In this document: piece after piece, positions 9,031 to 18,698 of the stretch | Numbering within the stretch: position 1 is the first letter of the stretch | Layout of the letters: every line of letters begins with the position of its first letter | Assembly (NCBI GenBank): GCA_023301685.1 | Contig: JALZUG010000029.1 | Span: 1 to 60,426 of the forward strand | Origin: Rickettsiaceae bacterium | GTDB taxonomy: Bacteria > Pseudomonadota > Alphaproteobacteria > Rickettsiales > Rickettsiaceae | DNA: 60,426 bases | Reading direction: 5' to 3' | Notes under the pieces: model-generated | Told to the model about the DNA's origin: nothing | Database searches by the model: none | The model's input: the letters and a program-made list of their open reading frames with translations, nothing else | Made by a program: the position numbers and the translations under genes

Positions 9031-10314
9031 ATGGGAAAAATTTCAAAATCAACATCAAATAGTGCAAATTTTACAAATATAGACTGGACACTAGGAACAA
9101 ACGGACTAATAGCTATTTATGGATCTAATCCACAACTTATTATTGAAGCAGCAAAACTTGACAAACATTTTTTAATAGATGAATTTTCAGCAGCAGGAAT
9201 GGATATAAATTTCCGTGATCCAAAAGGCAACACTGCTCTACACCATGCAGCAAAGAACTTAAGTTTTAGCAGTATTTGGAAACTTATTTCACTTGGCGCA
9301 GATACTACGATAAAAAGTTCAAAAGGAAATCTAGCGGAATCATCACTAAAATATAGCTTTTATAAAGGTGCATCTTCAAAGAAAGAACAAAATGAATTAG
9401 CTGTCAAAAATTGTAAGATTCTTTTTAAGATAGCTAAATATGCCGAGTTTATAATCAACCCAGAAAGCGGAGTAAAAGTTTCGTTTTCAAAAGGAGATAA
9501 TGTTGTTGCACAAGACATTAAATTCCTAACTTTGGCCATTCGTAAATTATGGAACAAGATTGAAGATGAAGGCATCACTGATTCAGGTTTTCTCGATGGA
9601 ATTAGCAGAAGAGTAGACGAGTTTGTATCTAAAATGAAGATATCTCCACATAGCGCATTTCCTAATAGTTTTAAGGATCACATGCAAAGAGAATGGGATG
9701 CACGAACTGATAAACTAAAAGAAGCACAAGAATTACTCGCCAGTTTCAAAATCGATTCCATACTTAGTCTAGAACCCAGTCAAATTGAAGATATAGTACA
9801 TTTAATGATAACGAATCCAGATTTAGAACATGGATTCAAACTACTACAACAATCACCAATTACTACGCAAGAAAGGGAAATTGTAGAACGTGTAATGGAA
9901 AATTTTAGCGAAATATCGCCAACGGATAAGATTGTTTCATTAATTCGTACTGCGAATTCTAATAGTTATAATGAATTAACAGCTGAATTATCACTTGAAC
10001 AAAAATGCGAATTTTATGCAAAAGCACTTCATGACATAGAAGAAGCTGCAAGTGATAACATGTATATTAATATTCTCGTACAAAAAACTCTAAAAGGTTT
10101 TAGAGAAAAACTAGAAGAAGCGGATATAGCTTATCACCAAAAGCTTTATGGCCATGTTTCTACTAAACTGCAAAGCATTCTTGATTTAATAGAAGACTCA
10201 GAACATACAAGTATTGAATTTTTAAAACATGCGAGCGAAAATTTAGATAGTATATTGCCTATGCTAAGAATGGAAGATACTGAAATAGCGCTTGCTGGCG
10301 ATGCAGCATCATAA
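9031..10314 (+). CDS. Ankyrin-repeat protein, possible effector
   Basis: A 427-residue protein with a strong ribosome-binding site (GGGGGAGG) before the ATG. Residues about 40-105 hold two ankyrin repeats: DEFSAAGMDINFRDPKGNTALHHAAKN, quoted here only by its NTALHHAA core, and the following KLISLGADTTIKSSKGN. The remaining about 310 residues are helical and charged, with likely coiled-coil stretches (AKALHDIEEAA..., GFREKLEEADIAY). No signal peptide or membrane helix. The C terminus is short and acidic. Ankyrin proteins of Rickettsiales are often delivered into host cells, but nothing in the sequence proves that here. It is a single-gene unit with its own terminator. Confidence 0.85.
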   Translation: MGKISKSTSNSANFTNIDWTLGTNGLIAIYGSNPQLIIEAAKLDKHFLIDEFSAAGMDINFRDPKGNTALHHAAKNLSFSSIWKLISLGADTTIKSSKGNLAESSLKYSFYKGASSKKEQNELAVKNCKILFKIAKYAEFIINPESGVKVSFSKGDNVVAQDIKFLTLAIRKLWNKIEDEGITDSGFLDGISRRVDEFVSKMKISPHSAFPNSFKDHMQREWDARTDKLKEAQELLASFKIDSILSLEPSQIEDIVHLMITNPDLEHGFKLLQQSPITTQEREIVERVMENFSEISPTDKIVSLIRTANSNSYNELTAELSLEQKCEFYAKALHDIEEAASDNMYINILVQKTLKGFREKLEEADIAYHQKLYGHVSTKLQSILDLIEDSEHTSIEFLKHASENLDSILPMLRMEDTEIALAGDAAS

Positions 10315-10323
10315 GATAACATT

Positions 10324-10362
10324 AAAAAAAACCCACAAACATACAAGTTAGTGGGTTTTTTA
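10324..10362 (+). terminator. Rho-independent terminator after the ankyrin gene
   Basis: Stem aaaaacccac / gtgggttttt with a 14-nt loop and T-run, immediately after the stop at 10314. The flanking A-run means it can also serve the converging minus-strand gene. Confidence 0.88.
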
Positions 10363-10405
10363 TTTATTCTTTGCTAATACAGATCAAAAAATTCTAATTT
10401 AAGCC

Positions 10406-10966
10406 TTAGTTTCTCAGCTTAAATCTAAAATCTTGTAACTCGTACTTACCTAAAACAGATGATATTACTTTAACTACTGCTAAAATAACAAATGCATATA
10501 AACATTTGAAAGATACTTCTTTCAAGAAAATTGAACTAATTTTAGAAGACGATAAATAGTTTGTAAAATATACAGACATTGCTACTCCATCAATTATAGC
10601 CGCAGAAATAAGCGCAATGAATGTGCTCTTTAAAGCTCCTATCTTGCCTTCAAGTAATGATGTAGTTTTCATCAATACGATAGAAGCAAATAAAACTGCT
10701 AGTAATGAAGTTGGAACAAGATATTCAAAAACTTGACCACCAACTGCATAATTATAATCACTTAAAAATAGTATGTTAATTCCAACATACGCTGATATTG
10801 TCTGTAATGCTCTTTTAAAACCAAATATTTTAGAAATAGTATTTACAGTAAACATTAGTAGTGTAAATACAAAAGCGCATGCCGCTATTTTAGTACAATA
10901 ATTTAATAAGAACATTAATATTCCCATCACTAATACTAATGGCGCGTATATTTTATAATTATTCAT
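10406..10966 (-). CDS. Multi-spanning membrane protein
   Basis: A 186-residue hydrophobic protein with about five to six predicted membrane helices: residues about 8-24, 28-47, 57-73, 83-102, 113-135 and 150-172. The middle part (LKSTFIALISAAIIDGVAMS, then a long helix before KCLYAFVILAVVKV) faintly recalls the VUT/YhhQ family of queuosine-precursor transporters, whose last helices carry similar small-residue patterns, but key motifs are not convincing. It is flanked by a terminator and by a 278-bp gap, so it appears to be a single-gene unit. Transport is a guess. Confidence 0.7.
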   Translation of the reverse strand: MNNYKIYAPLVLVMGILMFLLNYCTKIAACAFVFTLLMFTVNTISKIFGFKRALQTISAYVGINILFLSDYNYAVGGQVFEYLVPTSLLAVLFASIVLMKTTSLLEGKIGALKSTFIALISAAIIDGVAMSVYFTNYLSSSKISSIFLKEVSFKCLYAFVILAVVKVISSVLGKYELQDFRFKLRN

Positions 10967-11244
10967 GAATACCTCTAAATTACATTTTTAAAAAATTATT
11001 ATAAGACAGAGCTCATCTACCAGTACAAAACTATAACTCGTCTAAAATATTAGTATGCTCTAACTTATCTTTTTTAATTCTATCCAGCATAGATCATGCT
11101 GCTTAAAATAGACTGCATCTCTATGTACATTGCAGTAAAAAGTTAAACATATCATAACGAATGTAAGCATGCGCAAGACGAAAATTACCACGCATACAAA
11201 TACATCGTATAAATATTGAATACAAAATACTATATATAAAAAAA

Positions 11245-12117
11245 TTAGCCAAGCAATTTTTGCATTGTTTTTCCAATATCAGATGGAGAGTCAGATACTA
11301 CTACCCCAGCACTCTTCAGCGCTTCTAGCTTATCTCCAGCAGATCCTTTACCACCAGCAATAATAGCACCGGCATGCCCCATTCTTTTTCCTGGAGGAGC
11401 AGTAACACCTGCGATAAATCCAACAACAGGCTTCTTCGTTTTTGATTGCTTAATGAAATCTGCAGCTTCTTCTTCTGCCGTTCCACCAATTTCACCAATC
11501 ATAATTATAGCTTCAGTTTCATCATCTTTAATGAATAGATCTAAGCAATCAATAAAATTCGTGCCATTAATTGGATCACCTCCAATACCAACACATGTAG
11601 ATTGACCTAAACCAACTGCTGTTGTTTGAGCTACTGCTTCGTATGTTAGTGTACCTGAACGTGAAACAATACCAACCTTGCCCTTTCTGTGAATATGGCC
11701 TGGCATAATACCAATTTTACATTCTTCTGGAGTTATAACACCTGGACAGTTTGGCCCTACTAATCTGGTTTTAGAACCTACAAGAGCTCTTTTTACCTTT
11801 AACATATCAATCGCAGGTATCCCCTCTGTAATACAAATTGCTAATTCTATCTCAGCGTCAATTGCTTCTAAGATTGAGTCAGCCGCAAATGGTGGAGGAA
11901 CATAGATCACAGATGCATTTGCACCTGTTTTATCAATAGCTTCCTGAACTGTATTATATACTGGAAGGTCCATGTGCGTTTGACCGCCTTTACCAGGTGT
12001 CACACCGCCTACCATCTTTGTTCCATATTCAATAGCTTGCTTTGAATGGAATGTACCTTGAGAGCCAGTAAAACCCTGGCATATTACTTTTGTATCTTTA
12101 TTAATTAATATTGACAT
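11245..12117 (-). CDS. sucD: Succinyl-CoA synthetase alpha subunit
   Basis: 290 residues from ATG 12117, preceded by GGGAGAG; the frame is open further upstream to 12189, inside sucC, but family length and the [18 protein letters not shown] start fix the shorter form. The CoA-binding Rossmann domain ([11 protein letters not shown]), the GPNCPGVI segment and the active-site histidine in RMGHAGAII are visible. With SucC it converts succinyl-CoA to succinate with substrate-level ATP or GTP formation in the TCA cycle. It follows sucC after 19 bp. Confidence 0.97.
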   Translation of the reverse strand: MSILINKDTKVICQGFTGSQGTFHSKQAIEYGTKMVGGVTPGKGGQTHMDLPVYNTVQEAIDKTGANASVIYVPPPFAADSILEAIDAEIELAICITEGIPAIDMLKVKRALVGSKTRLVGPNCPGVITPEECKIGIMPGHIHRKGKVGIVSRSGTLTYEAVAQTTAVGLGQSTCVGIGGDPINGTNFIDCLDLFIKDDETEAIIMIGEIGGTAEEEAADFIKQSKTKKPVVGFIAGVTAPPGKRMGHAGAIIAGGKGSAGDKLEALKSAGVVVSDSPSDIGKTMQKLLG

Positions 12118-12136
12118 ATTTACTAAACTCTCCCAA

Positions 12137-13294
12137 TTATATCGCCTTAACAATTTTTTCTGCAGCATCACCAAGATCATCAGCTGCAATTATTTTTAAA
12201 CCTGAATTCGCAAGTATCTCTTTACCAACCTCAAAGTTCGTACCAGCTAGCCTTACAACTAAAGGTACATCAACTCCGACTTCTTTAGCAGCTGCAACTA
12301 CACCTTCTGCAATAACATCGCAGCGCATAATGCCACCAAAAATATTTACTAATATTCCTTTAACCGCTTTGTCAGACAGGATAATTTTAAATGCCTCGGT
12401 AACTCTCTCTGTATCGGCCCCACCACCAACATCAAGAAAATTTGCAGGCTCTGCACCGTATAATTTGATGATATCCATGGTAGACATTGCAAGACCTGCA
12501 CCATTTACCATACATCCAATATTACCATCCATACGAACATAGCTTAAATCATGCTTACTTGCCTTTACCTCCAACGGATCTTCTTCATCTTCATCACGAA
12601 GAGCTTCTATCTCAGGATGTCTAAACAAACCATTTTCATCAAAATTCATCTTAGCGTCAAGAGCAAGCAGATTACCTTCAGTAGTAACAACAAGTGGATT
12701 GATCTCAACTTGCGATGCATCAGTTGAAACAAAAGCATCATAAACACAACTTGCCATTTTCATCATCTGCTTAGCTTGATCTCCTGAAAAACCAAGACCA
12801 AATGCTAGTGATCTACAATGGAATGATTGCAAACCAGTTGCAGGATCTACTGATACTTTGATTATTTTTTCAGGGGTTTTTTCTGCAACATCCTCAATAT
12901 CAACACCACCCTCTGTCGATGCCATAAATGTGATTCTGCTAGTCGCCCTATCTAAAACCGCACTAAAGTAGTATTCTTTTTCTATACCACAACCAGATTC
13001 TACATAGACTCGCTTTACAACCTGCCCATCTGGACCTGTTTGGTGAGTAACAAGAGTTTTGCCAAACATTTCGTGTGCTTGCTTTCTTGCTTCTTCTTTG
13101 TCTTTGACAACTTTAACGCCCCCTGCTTTTCCTCTACCACCAGCGTGAATTTGTGCTTTAACAACATATAGATCAGCGTCAAAATCTTTCATTAGCTCAT
13201 CAACTTCTTCGGCTTTAAGTGCAACAATCCCACTTGAGGTTGGAACGCCATATTTGTTTAAGACCTGCTTGGCCTGATATTCATGAATATTCAT
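12137..13294 (-). CDS. sucC: Succinyl-CoA synthetase beta subunit
   Basis: A 385-residue ATP-grasp protein. It begins with the family signature [18 protein letters not shown], carries the nucleotide-binding loop [15 protein letters not shown], the EINPLVV motif, and the C-terminal CoA-ligase domain with GGGADTERV and [11 protein letters not shown]. It provides the nucleotide and succinate sites of the SucCD complex. First gene of the sucCD operon, with a good promoter about 50-75 bp upstream. Confidence 0.97.
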   Translation of the reverse strand: MNIHEYQAKQVLNKYGVPTSSGIVALKAEEVDELMKDFDADLYVVKAQIHAGGRGKAGGVKVVKDKEEARKQAHEMFGKTLVTHQTGPDGQVVKRVYVESGCGIEKEYYFSAVLDRATSRITFMASTEGGVDIEDVAEKTPEKIIKVSVDPATGLQSFHCRSLAFGLGFSGDQAKQMMKMASCVYDAFVSTDASQVEINPLVVTTEGNLLALDAKMNFDENGLFRHPEIEALRDEDEEDPLEVKASKHDLSYVRMDGNIGCMVNGAGLAMSTMDIIKLYGAEPANFLDVGGGADTERVTEAFKIILSDKAVKGILVNIFGGIMRCDVIAEGVVAAAKEVGVDVPLVVRLAGTNFEVGKEILANSGLKIIAADDLGDAAEKIVKAI

Positions 13295-13340
13295 TATTGG
13301 TACTAATTTTGGTTACTTTTTATACTAATGGTTTGATTTT

Positions 13341-13369
13341 ATAATATAAAGGCAGCAAAAGTAAAGCAA
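13341..13369 (-). promoter_or_regulatory. Candidate sigma-70 promoter for sucCD
   Basis: Minus strand: TTGCTT (13369-13364), exactly 17 bp, TATTAT (13346-13341). It lies in the 115-bp gap before sucC, so the operon can be read independently of the Nudix gene upstream. Confidence 0.55.
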
Positions 13370-13409
13370 AAGCACTAACAAATATAATATCAGTTGGTAT
13401 TTTAAAGTA

Positions 13410-13901
13410 TCACACTACTTCTAGCCTAGATTTGATGTTTTTTACTACACTATAAATAATATCTTGAAGACCAATACATGAATCATCAAAAGGAACTCTT
13501 CTACTTAAGATTGACTCGTATGAGACCCATTGAGGGTAAACTGGAGAACTTTCAAGATCACCTACTACATTTAGCTGCGCAAAGTCACTAAGTGATTCCG
13601 CCATATATACATTACAGATAGTAAAAGCTCTAATGCTTGGATCGGGAACCTGCTTCCAAAAAAAGTGGTAGTTTCCTAAATATACTCCCAATTTTATATC
13701 AAGATTTAGCTCTTCTTTTGCCTCTCGAATAGCGCATTCTTCAAATGTTTCTGCAATTTTTTGATCAAAATCTACGTCTAGCCGCCCGCCAGCAGGTTCA
13801 AAAACGACTTGATCATCTATTACTCTTGATACAAGAAGCAACTTGTCTTCAGTAGGATGTAAAATAATAACTTTTGCCGCAGCAAATTTTTCTATTGCCA
13901 T
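13410..13901 (-). CDS. Nudix hydrolase
   Basis: A 163-residue single-domain protein. The Nudix helix is EECAIREAKEEL, preceded by the EPAGGRLD strand; compared with the consensus there are some extra residues between the GG and the helix (DVDFDQKIAETF). The N terminus (AAKVIILHPTEDKLLLVSR) is the usual first strand pair. Substrate unknown; ADP-sugar or nucleotide-sugar hydrolysis is common in this group. It has no clear functional link to sucCD downstream. Confidence 0.85.
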   Translation of the reverse strand: MAIEKFAAAKVIILHPTEDKLLLVSRVIDDQVVFEPAGGRLDVDFDQKIAETFEECAIREAKEELNLDIKLGVYLGNYHFFWKQVPDPSIRAFTICNVYMAESLSDFAQLNVVGDLESSPVYPQWVSYESILSRRVPFDDSCIGLQDIIYSVVKNIKSRLEVV

Positions 13902-13956
13902 TAATTATCACCTAAAAAGTATAATATTTGTTATGTTTATAAGCTATAACTAATCT

Positions 13957-14679
13957 CTAATCGTCTTTTATCAAAATAGTAGCACTAACTGTTGTTGAAA
14001 TTCTGCTTTGACCAGGCGATGCTACTGGAACTGATTCAGCATCCATGCTTTTCATCATCATACCTGAAGCACGCATTGGCATAGGTGATGGGTAGTAATT
14101 ATTTGAATCAACATTGATATTTAACACCTCTATATCGTCCTTACCTAAAACTTTTGCAACTCGCTTGGCTTTACTTAGAAGTTTTTCTACTGATTTTTCC
14201 ATAAGGGAATCACGAGTTTCTTCACTAAGCTCAGGTGAAACAACATAGTTTAATCCATTTACTGCTAAGCCCATAGATTGTAATGCGCCTGTTGTTTTAA
14301 GTATTTCTGCAGAATCCTTACTCTTTAACTGCATTGACTGACTACCTTTCCAAATAGTTCTTCTTTTTTCGCCTTTTTTCACGCGTGGGCTATATTTGTA
14401 GACAGAATAATGCTCTGTAGATACTTTGATTTTTTTGTGCTTTTTCACTTCTGCAAGCGCATTCGTCATTTTTTCATTTATTGCTTTTTGTACTTCCTGG
14501 GGATTTTTTCCTTCAGTTTCAAAGCGCAAATTTACAACCAATAGGTCTTCTTCAACTTCTACACTCTCTGAAGCGGAAACATTTAAATGAGCACCTTTTC
14601 TTTTATCGTCACCTGCAAATGCATTTGAAAATGAAAATGTTATAGCAAATATTATTAGTGTAAGTAATTTTTTAGTCAT
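13957..14679 (-). CDS. SIMPL-domain (DUF541) periplasmic protein
   Basis: 240 residues with a Sec signal peptide (cleavage near residue 22, SNAFAG) followed by one SIMPL domain: LNVSASESVEVEEDLLVVNLRFETEG, quoted here by its NVSASESVEVEEDL start, the paired helices with AINEKMTNALAEVKK, and the C-terminal ISTTVSATILI strand. Members such as E. coli YggE are periplasmic or membrane proteins of poorly known function linked to stress tolerance. It lies 22 bp after recN on the same strand. A Met-rich segment (MPMRASGMMMKSM) precedes the last strand. Confidence 0.88.
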   Translation of the reverse strand: MTKKLLTLIIFAITFSFSNAFAGDDKRKGAHLNVSASESVEVEEDLLVVNLRFETEGKNPQEVQKAINEKMTNALAEVKKHKKIKVSTEHYSVYKYSPRVKKGEKRRTIWKGSQSMQLKSKDSAEILKTTGALQSMGLAVNGLNYVVSPELSEETRDSLMEKSVEKLLSKAKRVAKVLGKDDIEVLNINVDSNNYYPSPMPMRASGMMMKSMDAESVPVASPGQSRISTTVSATILIKDD

Positions 14680-14701
14680 AGCTTTTCCTCTAGCACCTCT
14701 T

Positions 14702-16342
14702 TTAAGTTATTAATTCCTTTGCAGCATCAATTCCTGCTTTAGTTATTGTCTTACCAGAAATCATCCTCGCAAGTTCAAGCGATTTACCCTCTTCTTGCAA
14801 AATTTTTGCATTAACATGAGTATGATCATCACCTTGCAATTTTTCAACTAAAATATGGTTGTCAGCTTTCCCAGCAACTTGTGGCTGATGAGTAATAACA
14901 ATAATTTGTACAGCTTTACTTAATAAATTTAGCCTCTGACCAATAGATTCCGCAACAGACCCACTAATTCCAACATCAATCTCATCAAAAATAATAGTAT
15001 TTTTTGGAGCGCTATCAAATAATGCAACACGGAACGCTAGCATAAAACGTGAGAGCTCTCCACCAGATGCTATTTTATCTATTGGAGATAAAGCCATACC
15101 TGGATTTGTAGACGCAGTAAACCTAATCTTATCCATACCATTGGCTGAGGCGAATTGTTCTTCGTTTTCGAGTTCAACTTTAAAAACTGCTTTTTTCATT
15201 TCTAAGAAAGCAAGCTCAGACATCGTCTTTTCTTCAATATTTAAAGCCGACTTATTTCTTTTCTCCGATAATAGCTTAGCATTTACAAAATATTCTTTCT
15301 TAAAGTTTTCTACTTTTATCTCTAGATCTGAACTATCACTTATTGTTGTTTCTAGTAGCTGTAGCCTTTCTTTGGACTTAAGTAAAAATTCCGGCAGTTC
15401 ATCAACTCGTACGCTATGTTTTCTTGCCAAATCCCTAATTTCATATAAGCGATCATCAATTTCTTCGAGCGAGTATTCACTCAAGTCGTAGTCTCTTATA
15501 GCGCTATTTAATGCAGATTTTGCATCCTCTATTTTATCATAGGCTAACTCTAAGTCAGCATTAACTTGTACTAAAGCTGTATTGTCTTCAATTTCGGAAA
15601 GAGCTCTTTGAGCACGAGCAATTATTTGAGAAAACGAACTCTCTTCAATTTCAGAAATAATATTATCTAAAAGCTTTACTTCCTTATCTTTGTTCTGCAA
15701 TCTCTTTTTGATATCAGCGAGTTCTTGCTCTTCACCAATTTTTATTTCAGCTGTCTCAAGCTCATCGCATATGTGATTTAGATATTCTGTTTCATCTTCT
15801 AAACTAGATTTATCCTTAGCAAATTCTGATATTTGCCTTTCCACACTTTGCCATTCTTTATATGTTTCAGAAACGCTAGCTCTAAGCCTACCAAACCTTC
15901 CATACTCATCCAGAATCTCCATATGAGAGCTAGTATTTAGCAGCAATGTATGATTATGTTGTCCATGCATCTCCAAAAGAAAATCAAATAATTGTTGTAA
16001 GATTTTGACAGATACAATCTGATCATTTATAAAAAACTTCTTTCTTGCCTGGTTATTTTGCGTGCGTTTAATAATAATTTGCTCGTCAGGCTCTATATCA
16101 TGAGATCCTAAAAATTGATTGGTTTGTTTATTTGTAGAAAACACACATGAAACTGAACAATTTTCAGCACCTGGACGCACAGGATTGCCAGAAAATTTTT
16201 CGCCGAGACAAAATAGTATTGAATCTAATAATATCGATTTACCAGCACCAGTATCACCAGTTATTACAGTAAAACCTTCAGAAAAATCTAATTCTAGTTT
16301 TTCAATAAGAATAAAATCTTTAATATGAAGACTCTGTAACAT
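14702..16342 (-). CDS. recN: RecN, DNA repair ATPase
   Basis: A 546-residue SMC-like protein: Walker A GDTGAGKSILLDS near residue 30, a long coiled-coil middle (about 150-370), ABC signature ASGGELSRFMLAF near 425 and Walker B IIFDEIDVGISG near 455. RecN tethers DNA ends in double-strand break repair. It follows bamD after 4 bp, an arrangement seen in other Rickettsiales. Length is normal. Confidence 0.95.
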   Translation of the reverse strand: MLQSLHIKDFILIEKLELDFSEGFTVITGDTGAGKSILLDSILFCLGEKFSGNPVRPGAENCSVSCVFSTNKQTNQFLGSHDIEPDEQIIIKRTQNNQARKKFFINDQIVSVKILQQLFDFLLEMHGQHNHTLLLNTSSHMEILDEYGRFGRLRASVSETYKEWQSVERQISEFAKDKSSLEDETEYLNHICDELETAEIKIGEEQELADIKKRLQNKDKEVKLLDNIISEIEESSFSQIIARAQRALSEIEDNTALVQVNADLELAYDKIEDAKSALNSAIRDYDLSEYSLEEIDDRLYEIRDLARKHSVRVDELPEFLLKSKERLQLLETTISDSSDLEIKVENFKKEYFVNAKLLSEKRNKSALNIEEKTMSELAFLEMKKAVFKVELENEEQFASANGMDKIRFTASTNPGMALSPIDKIASGGELSRFMLAFRVALFDSAPKNTIIFDEIDVGISGSVAESIGQRLNLLSKAVQIIVITHQPQVAGKADNHILVEKLQGDDHTHVNAKILQEEGKSLELARMISGKTITKAGIDAAKELIT

Positions 16343-16346
16343 CGCA

Positions 16347-17087
16347 TTATTTTAATAGCCTTTTACTGAAAGCTGTCCATTTACTTTGTGGATAATTATG
16401 TTCTAGAACATTTGCATATTTCTTAGCTTCATTAACAAGGCCTAGCATAAGATTACTTTCAACTAGCCTATGTAGCGCTTCTGGAATATGAGTTGTTGTA
16501 CTATACTCTTCAACAACTTCTTGAAATCTTTTTATTGCAGCAACCGGATTTCTTTTTTTAAGGTAATAGCGTCCAACCAGCATCTCCTTACCAGCTAAAT
16601 GATCGTTTACCAAATCAATCTTCAACGCTGCATCAATTGCATATTTAGACCCTGGGTAACGACGAATCACTTCTTCCAATCCTTCTTTTGCATATCTTGT
16701 TCTTGATTGATCTAGTTTTACATTCGATATTTGAACATAATTTGCAAGAGCCTTTAAATAATACGCATAAGCAACATCCTTATGTCGTGGATGCAATTTC
16801 AGGAAAATATCCAATACATCACCAACTTCATCATATTCACCATCTAGATACAGTGAATAAGCTTGCATAAGCTCTGCATCAGCTGTAATGCTATTTCCTG
16901 GATGCTGGAAAAACACCTTCTCAAATGCATTTGCAGCTTTGCTATAATTTTTAGCTTCAAGTTCCTTTATACCCAAATTATATAATTCTTGTGCAGGTAC
17001 TATTTTATCTGCATCTTTAGACTTGGACTGGCACGCAACAAGGGATATTAGCGCAGTAACAATAAAAAGTGATCTGATTATTTTCAT
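16347..17087 (-). CDS. bamD: BamD, outer-membrane assembly lipoprotein
   Basis: 246 residues with a lipoprotein signal ending in LVAC (Cys about residue 19) and a TPR-type domain: ELYNLGIKELEAKNYSKAANAFEKVFFQHPG, quoted here by its AANAFEKVFFQHPG core, followed by SLYLDGEYDEV and RRYPGSKYA. BamD is the essential lipoprotein of the BAM complex that inserts beta-barrel proteins. It is directly upstream of recN. Confidence 0.93.
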   Translation of the reverse strand: MKIIRSLFIVTALISLVACQSKSKDADKIVPAQELYNLGIKELEAKNYSKAANAFEKVFFQHPGNSITADAELMQAYSLYLDGEYDEVGDVLDIFLKLHPRHKDVAYAYYLKALANYVQISNVKLDQSRTRYAKEGLEEVIRRYPGSKYAIDAALKIDLVNDHLAGKEMLVGRYYLKKRNPVAAIKRFQEVVEEYSTTTHIPEALHRLVESNLMLGLVNEAKKYANVLEHNYPQSKWTAFSKRLLK

Positions 17088-17193
17088 AATTATTATTTAT
17101 GTATTTGTACGATTGGTCATTTATACATGAAAAATTTTCTCAAGTACAGAGCGATTCTTCAGCTCTTTCAGGATAATTATTAACTAACAGTGT

Positions 17194-17367
17194 CTATTTC
17201 TTATCTTCACCAGAACTATCATCTTTTTTCTCTTCTTCATTCATCGATGATTTAAATGATTTTAGCCCTTTTCCTAAATCTGACATTACCTTTGGAAGCT
17301 TCCCTGCTCCAAAAAGCAGCAAAACTATTAATAAAATTACTAGCAGCTGAAATAAACTGACGCCCAT
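17194..17367 (-). CDS. tatA: TatA, twin-arginine translocase subunit
   Basis: A 57-residue protein, below the usual ORF cutoff. After MGVSLFQ comes one membrane helix ([13 protein letters not shown]), then the conserved hinge FGAGKLPKV, an amphipathic helix ([15 protein letters not shown]) with the conserved phenylalanine and glycines, and a charged tail. TatA forms the pore for folded protein export. It sits between bamD and an FMN reductase gene. A TatB-like gene is 16 kb away; tatC is not in the window. Confidence 0.93.
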   Translation of the reverse strand: MGVSLFQLLVILLIVLLLFGAGKLPKVMSDLGKGLKSFKSSMNEEEKKDDSSGEDKK

Positions 17368-17429
17368 ATTTTTAAAACCTATTTATTGGAATCTTTACTA
17401 TGCGTTGATAATAAACAATGTTGAAAATT

Positions 17430-17942
17430 TTAGCTAGAAATCTTTTTCCTGAACGTAATTAGGCTTTGCTTGCTGTCTGATAATTGTTGTTTATCTTCTC
17501 CACTATGGTGATTATAGCATCCCATATACTCCATACTCATATATTCACATATAAGTTCAAACTGCTTTTCAAAAGTAGAAGACGAGGCAGTTCCGTTGCT
17601 TGAAACTACGTATATTTTCTTACCTCTTAATGACCTCCCTATATCCTTTAACGGATCTTTTAATAGATCACTAAATCTATCTAAAAAGATTTTAAGCTTA
17701 CTACTTGGTCCATACCAATAAATGGGAGTCGCAAATACTATGTAATCATACGCTTGAATCTTTTCTATTACAGAAAGAAAATCATCACTGTGATTTCGTG
17801 CTTCATAATCAAATTCTGATATTGAAAACTGTGATAAATCTATAAATTCATGATTCACATTTTCAAACGCTATATCCACCGCCTTTCTGGTATGACCATT
17901 GCTTCTGGAGCTTCCGAAAATGATGACATATTTTGATTGCAT
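17430..17942 (-). CDS. Flavodoxin-fold NAD(P)H-dependent FMN reductase
   Basis: 170 residues with the flavodoxin-like fold: phosphate-binding loop GSSRSNGHTRKAV near residue 10, the FATPIYWYGPSSKLKIFLDRF motif, quoted by its TPIYWYG core, near 72-90, and VVSSNGTASS near 112. These are typical of NADPH-dependent FMN reductases and multimeric flavodoxins (FMN_red family). It probably transfers electrons from NAD(P)H to a small-molecule acceptor; the specific acceptor is unknown. Confidence 0.88.
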   Translation of the reverse strand: MQSKYVIIFGSSRSNGHTRKAVDIAFENVNHEFIDLSQFSISEFDYEARNHSDDFLSVIEKIQAYDYIVFATPIYWYGPSSKLKIFLDRFSDLLKDPLKDIGRSLRGKKIYVVSSNGTASSSTFEKQFELICEYMSMEYMGCYNHHSGEDKQQLSDSKQSLITFRKKISS

Positions 17943-17978
17943 AGAAATATACCCTAATTGACTCGAGAGATAAACAGA

Positions 17979-18053
17979 TGGTGACCCCTACGGGAATCGA
18001 ACCCGTGTTTTCACCGTGAAAGGGTGACGTCCTAACCGCTAGACGAAGGGGCC
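17979..18053 (-). tRNA. tRNA-Glu (TTC)
   Basis: Minus-strand cloverleaf with encoded CCA: acceptor GGCCCCT paired to AGGGGTC (one G-T), D-arm TCGTCTAGCGG, anticodon loop CTTTCAC with anticodon TTC, T loop GTTCGATTC. Matches bacterial tRNA-Glu closely. Confidence 0.95.
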
Positions 18054-18188
18054 ATAAATTGTCATGGGCCCCATCTTTATACAGTTATTAGAAATATTTT
18101 GCAAGGAAATTTTATAAACAACTAGATATAAATAATCTAAAGTAAAATAATAATTAACAAGATAGCAAACTAACCTTAGCTCAATTAC

Positions 18189-18698
18189 TTAGCCGAATAG
18201 TGCATAAATGCCATATAATAAAACCATTATTGCTCCACCTGCTTTCCATGAAGAAATACTATATTTGCCTTTAAAAAAGACTATCATAATCACAGAAATA
18301 TAAACTGGAAATGTAACTAAAACTAACCCCGCTCCTTCACTAATAAAATGATATACAGGTTGGAAAAGTTTTGGATAGAAGAAGTCTAATGCTATAAGAA
18401 ACAAAGCATAAATACAGATATAAATATGCATTATAATACTAAATCTTAGTGCATCATTTAATAAAACTTTACGTGTAAATAATAGTAAATTTATTAAATG
18501 AGAAACAACTGTAAATATGGAAAAAAAGAACAATAGATATAATATTTCAATACTACTCCATCCAGGTACACTAGCAAACAAAATGCTAGCTACCAGTACA
18601 TACAGTAAAAATACTAATAATATTTTCCATAATGCTAAGGAACTAATATTATTATACAGTTTATGAGGTAACATTAATTTCAAAAACTTCACTATCAC
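18189..18698 (-). CDS. Membrane protein coupled to a coiled-coil protein
   Basis: 169 residues with about five predicted membrane helices (about 22-42, 50-75, 85-105, 118-140, 147-165) and a short basic N-terminal segment (MIVKFLKLMLPHKLYNN). I do not recognise the family; the layout of a short N-terminal tail followed by a compact five-helix bundle recalls Yip1-like proteins, without firm motifs. Its ATG overlaps the stop of the upstream coiled-coil gene (ATGA), so the two are translated together and probably act together. Confidence 0.7.
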   Translation of the reverse strand: MIVKFLKLMLPHKLYNNISSLALWKILLVFLLYVLVASILFASVPGWSSIEILYLLFFFSIFTVVSHLINLLLFTRKVLLNDALRFSIIMHIYICIYALFLIALDFFYPKLFQPVYHFISEGAGLVLVTFPVYISVIMIVFFKGKYSISSWKAGGAIMVLLYGIYALFG

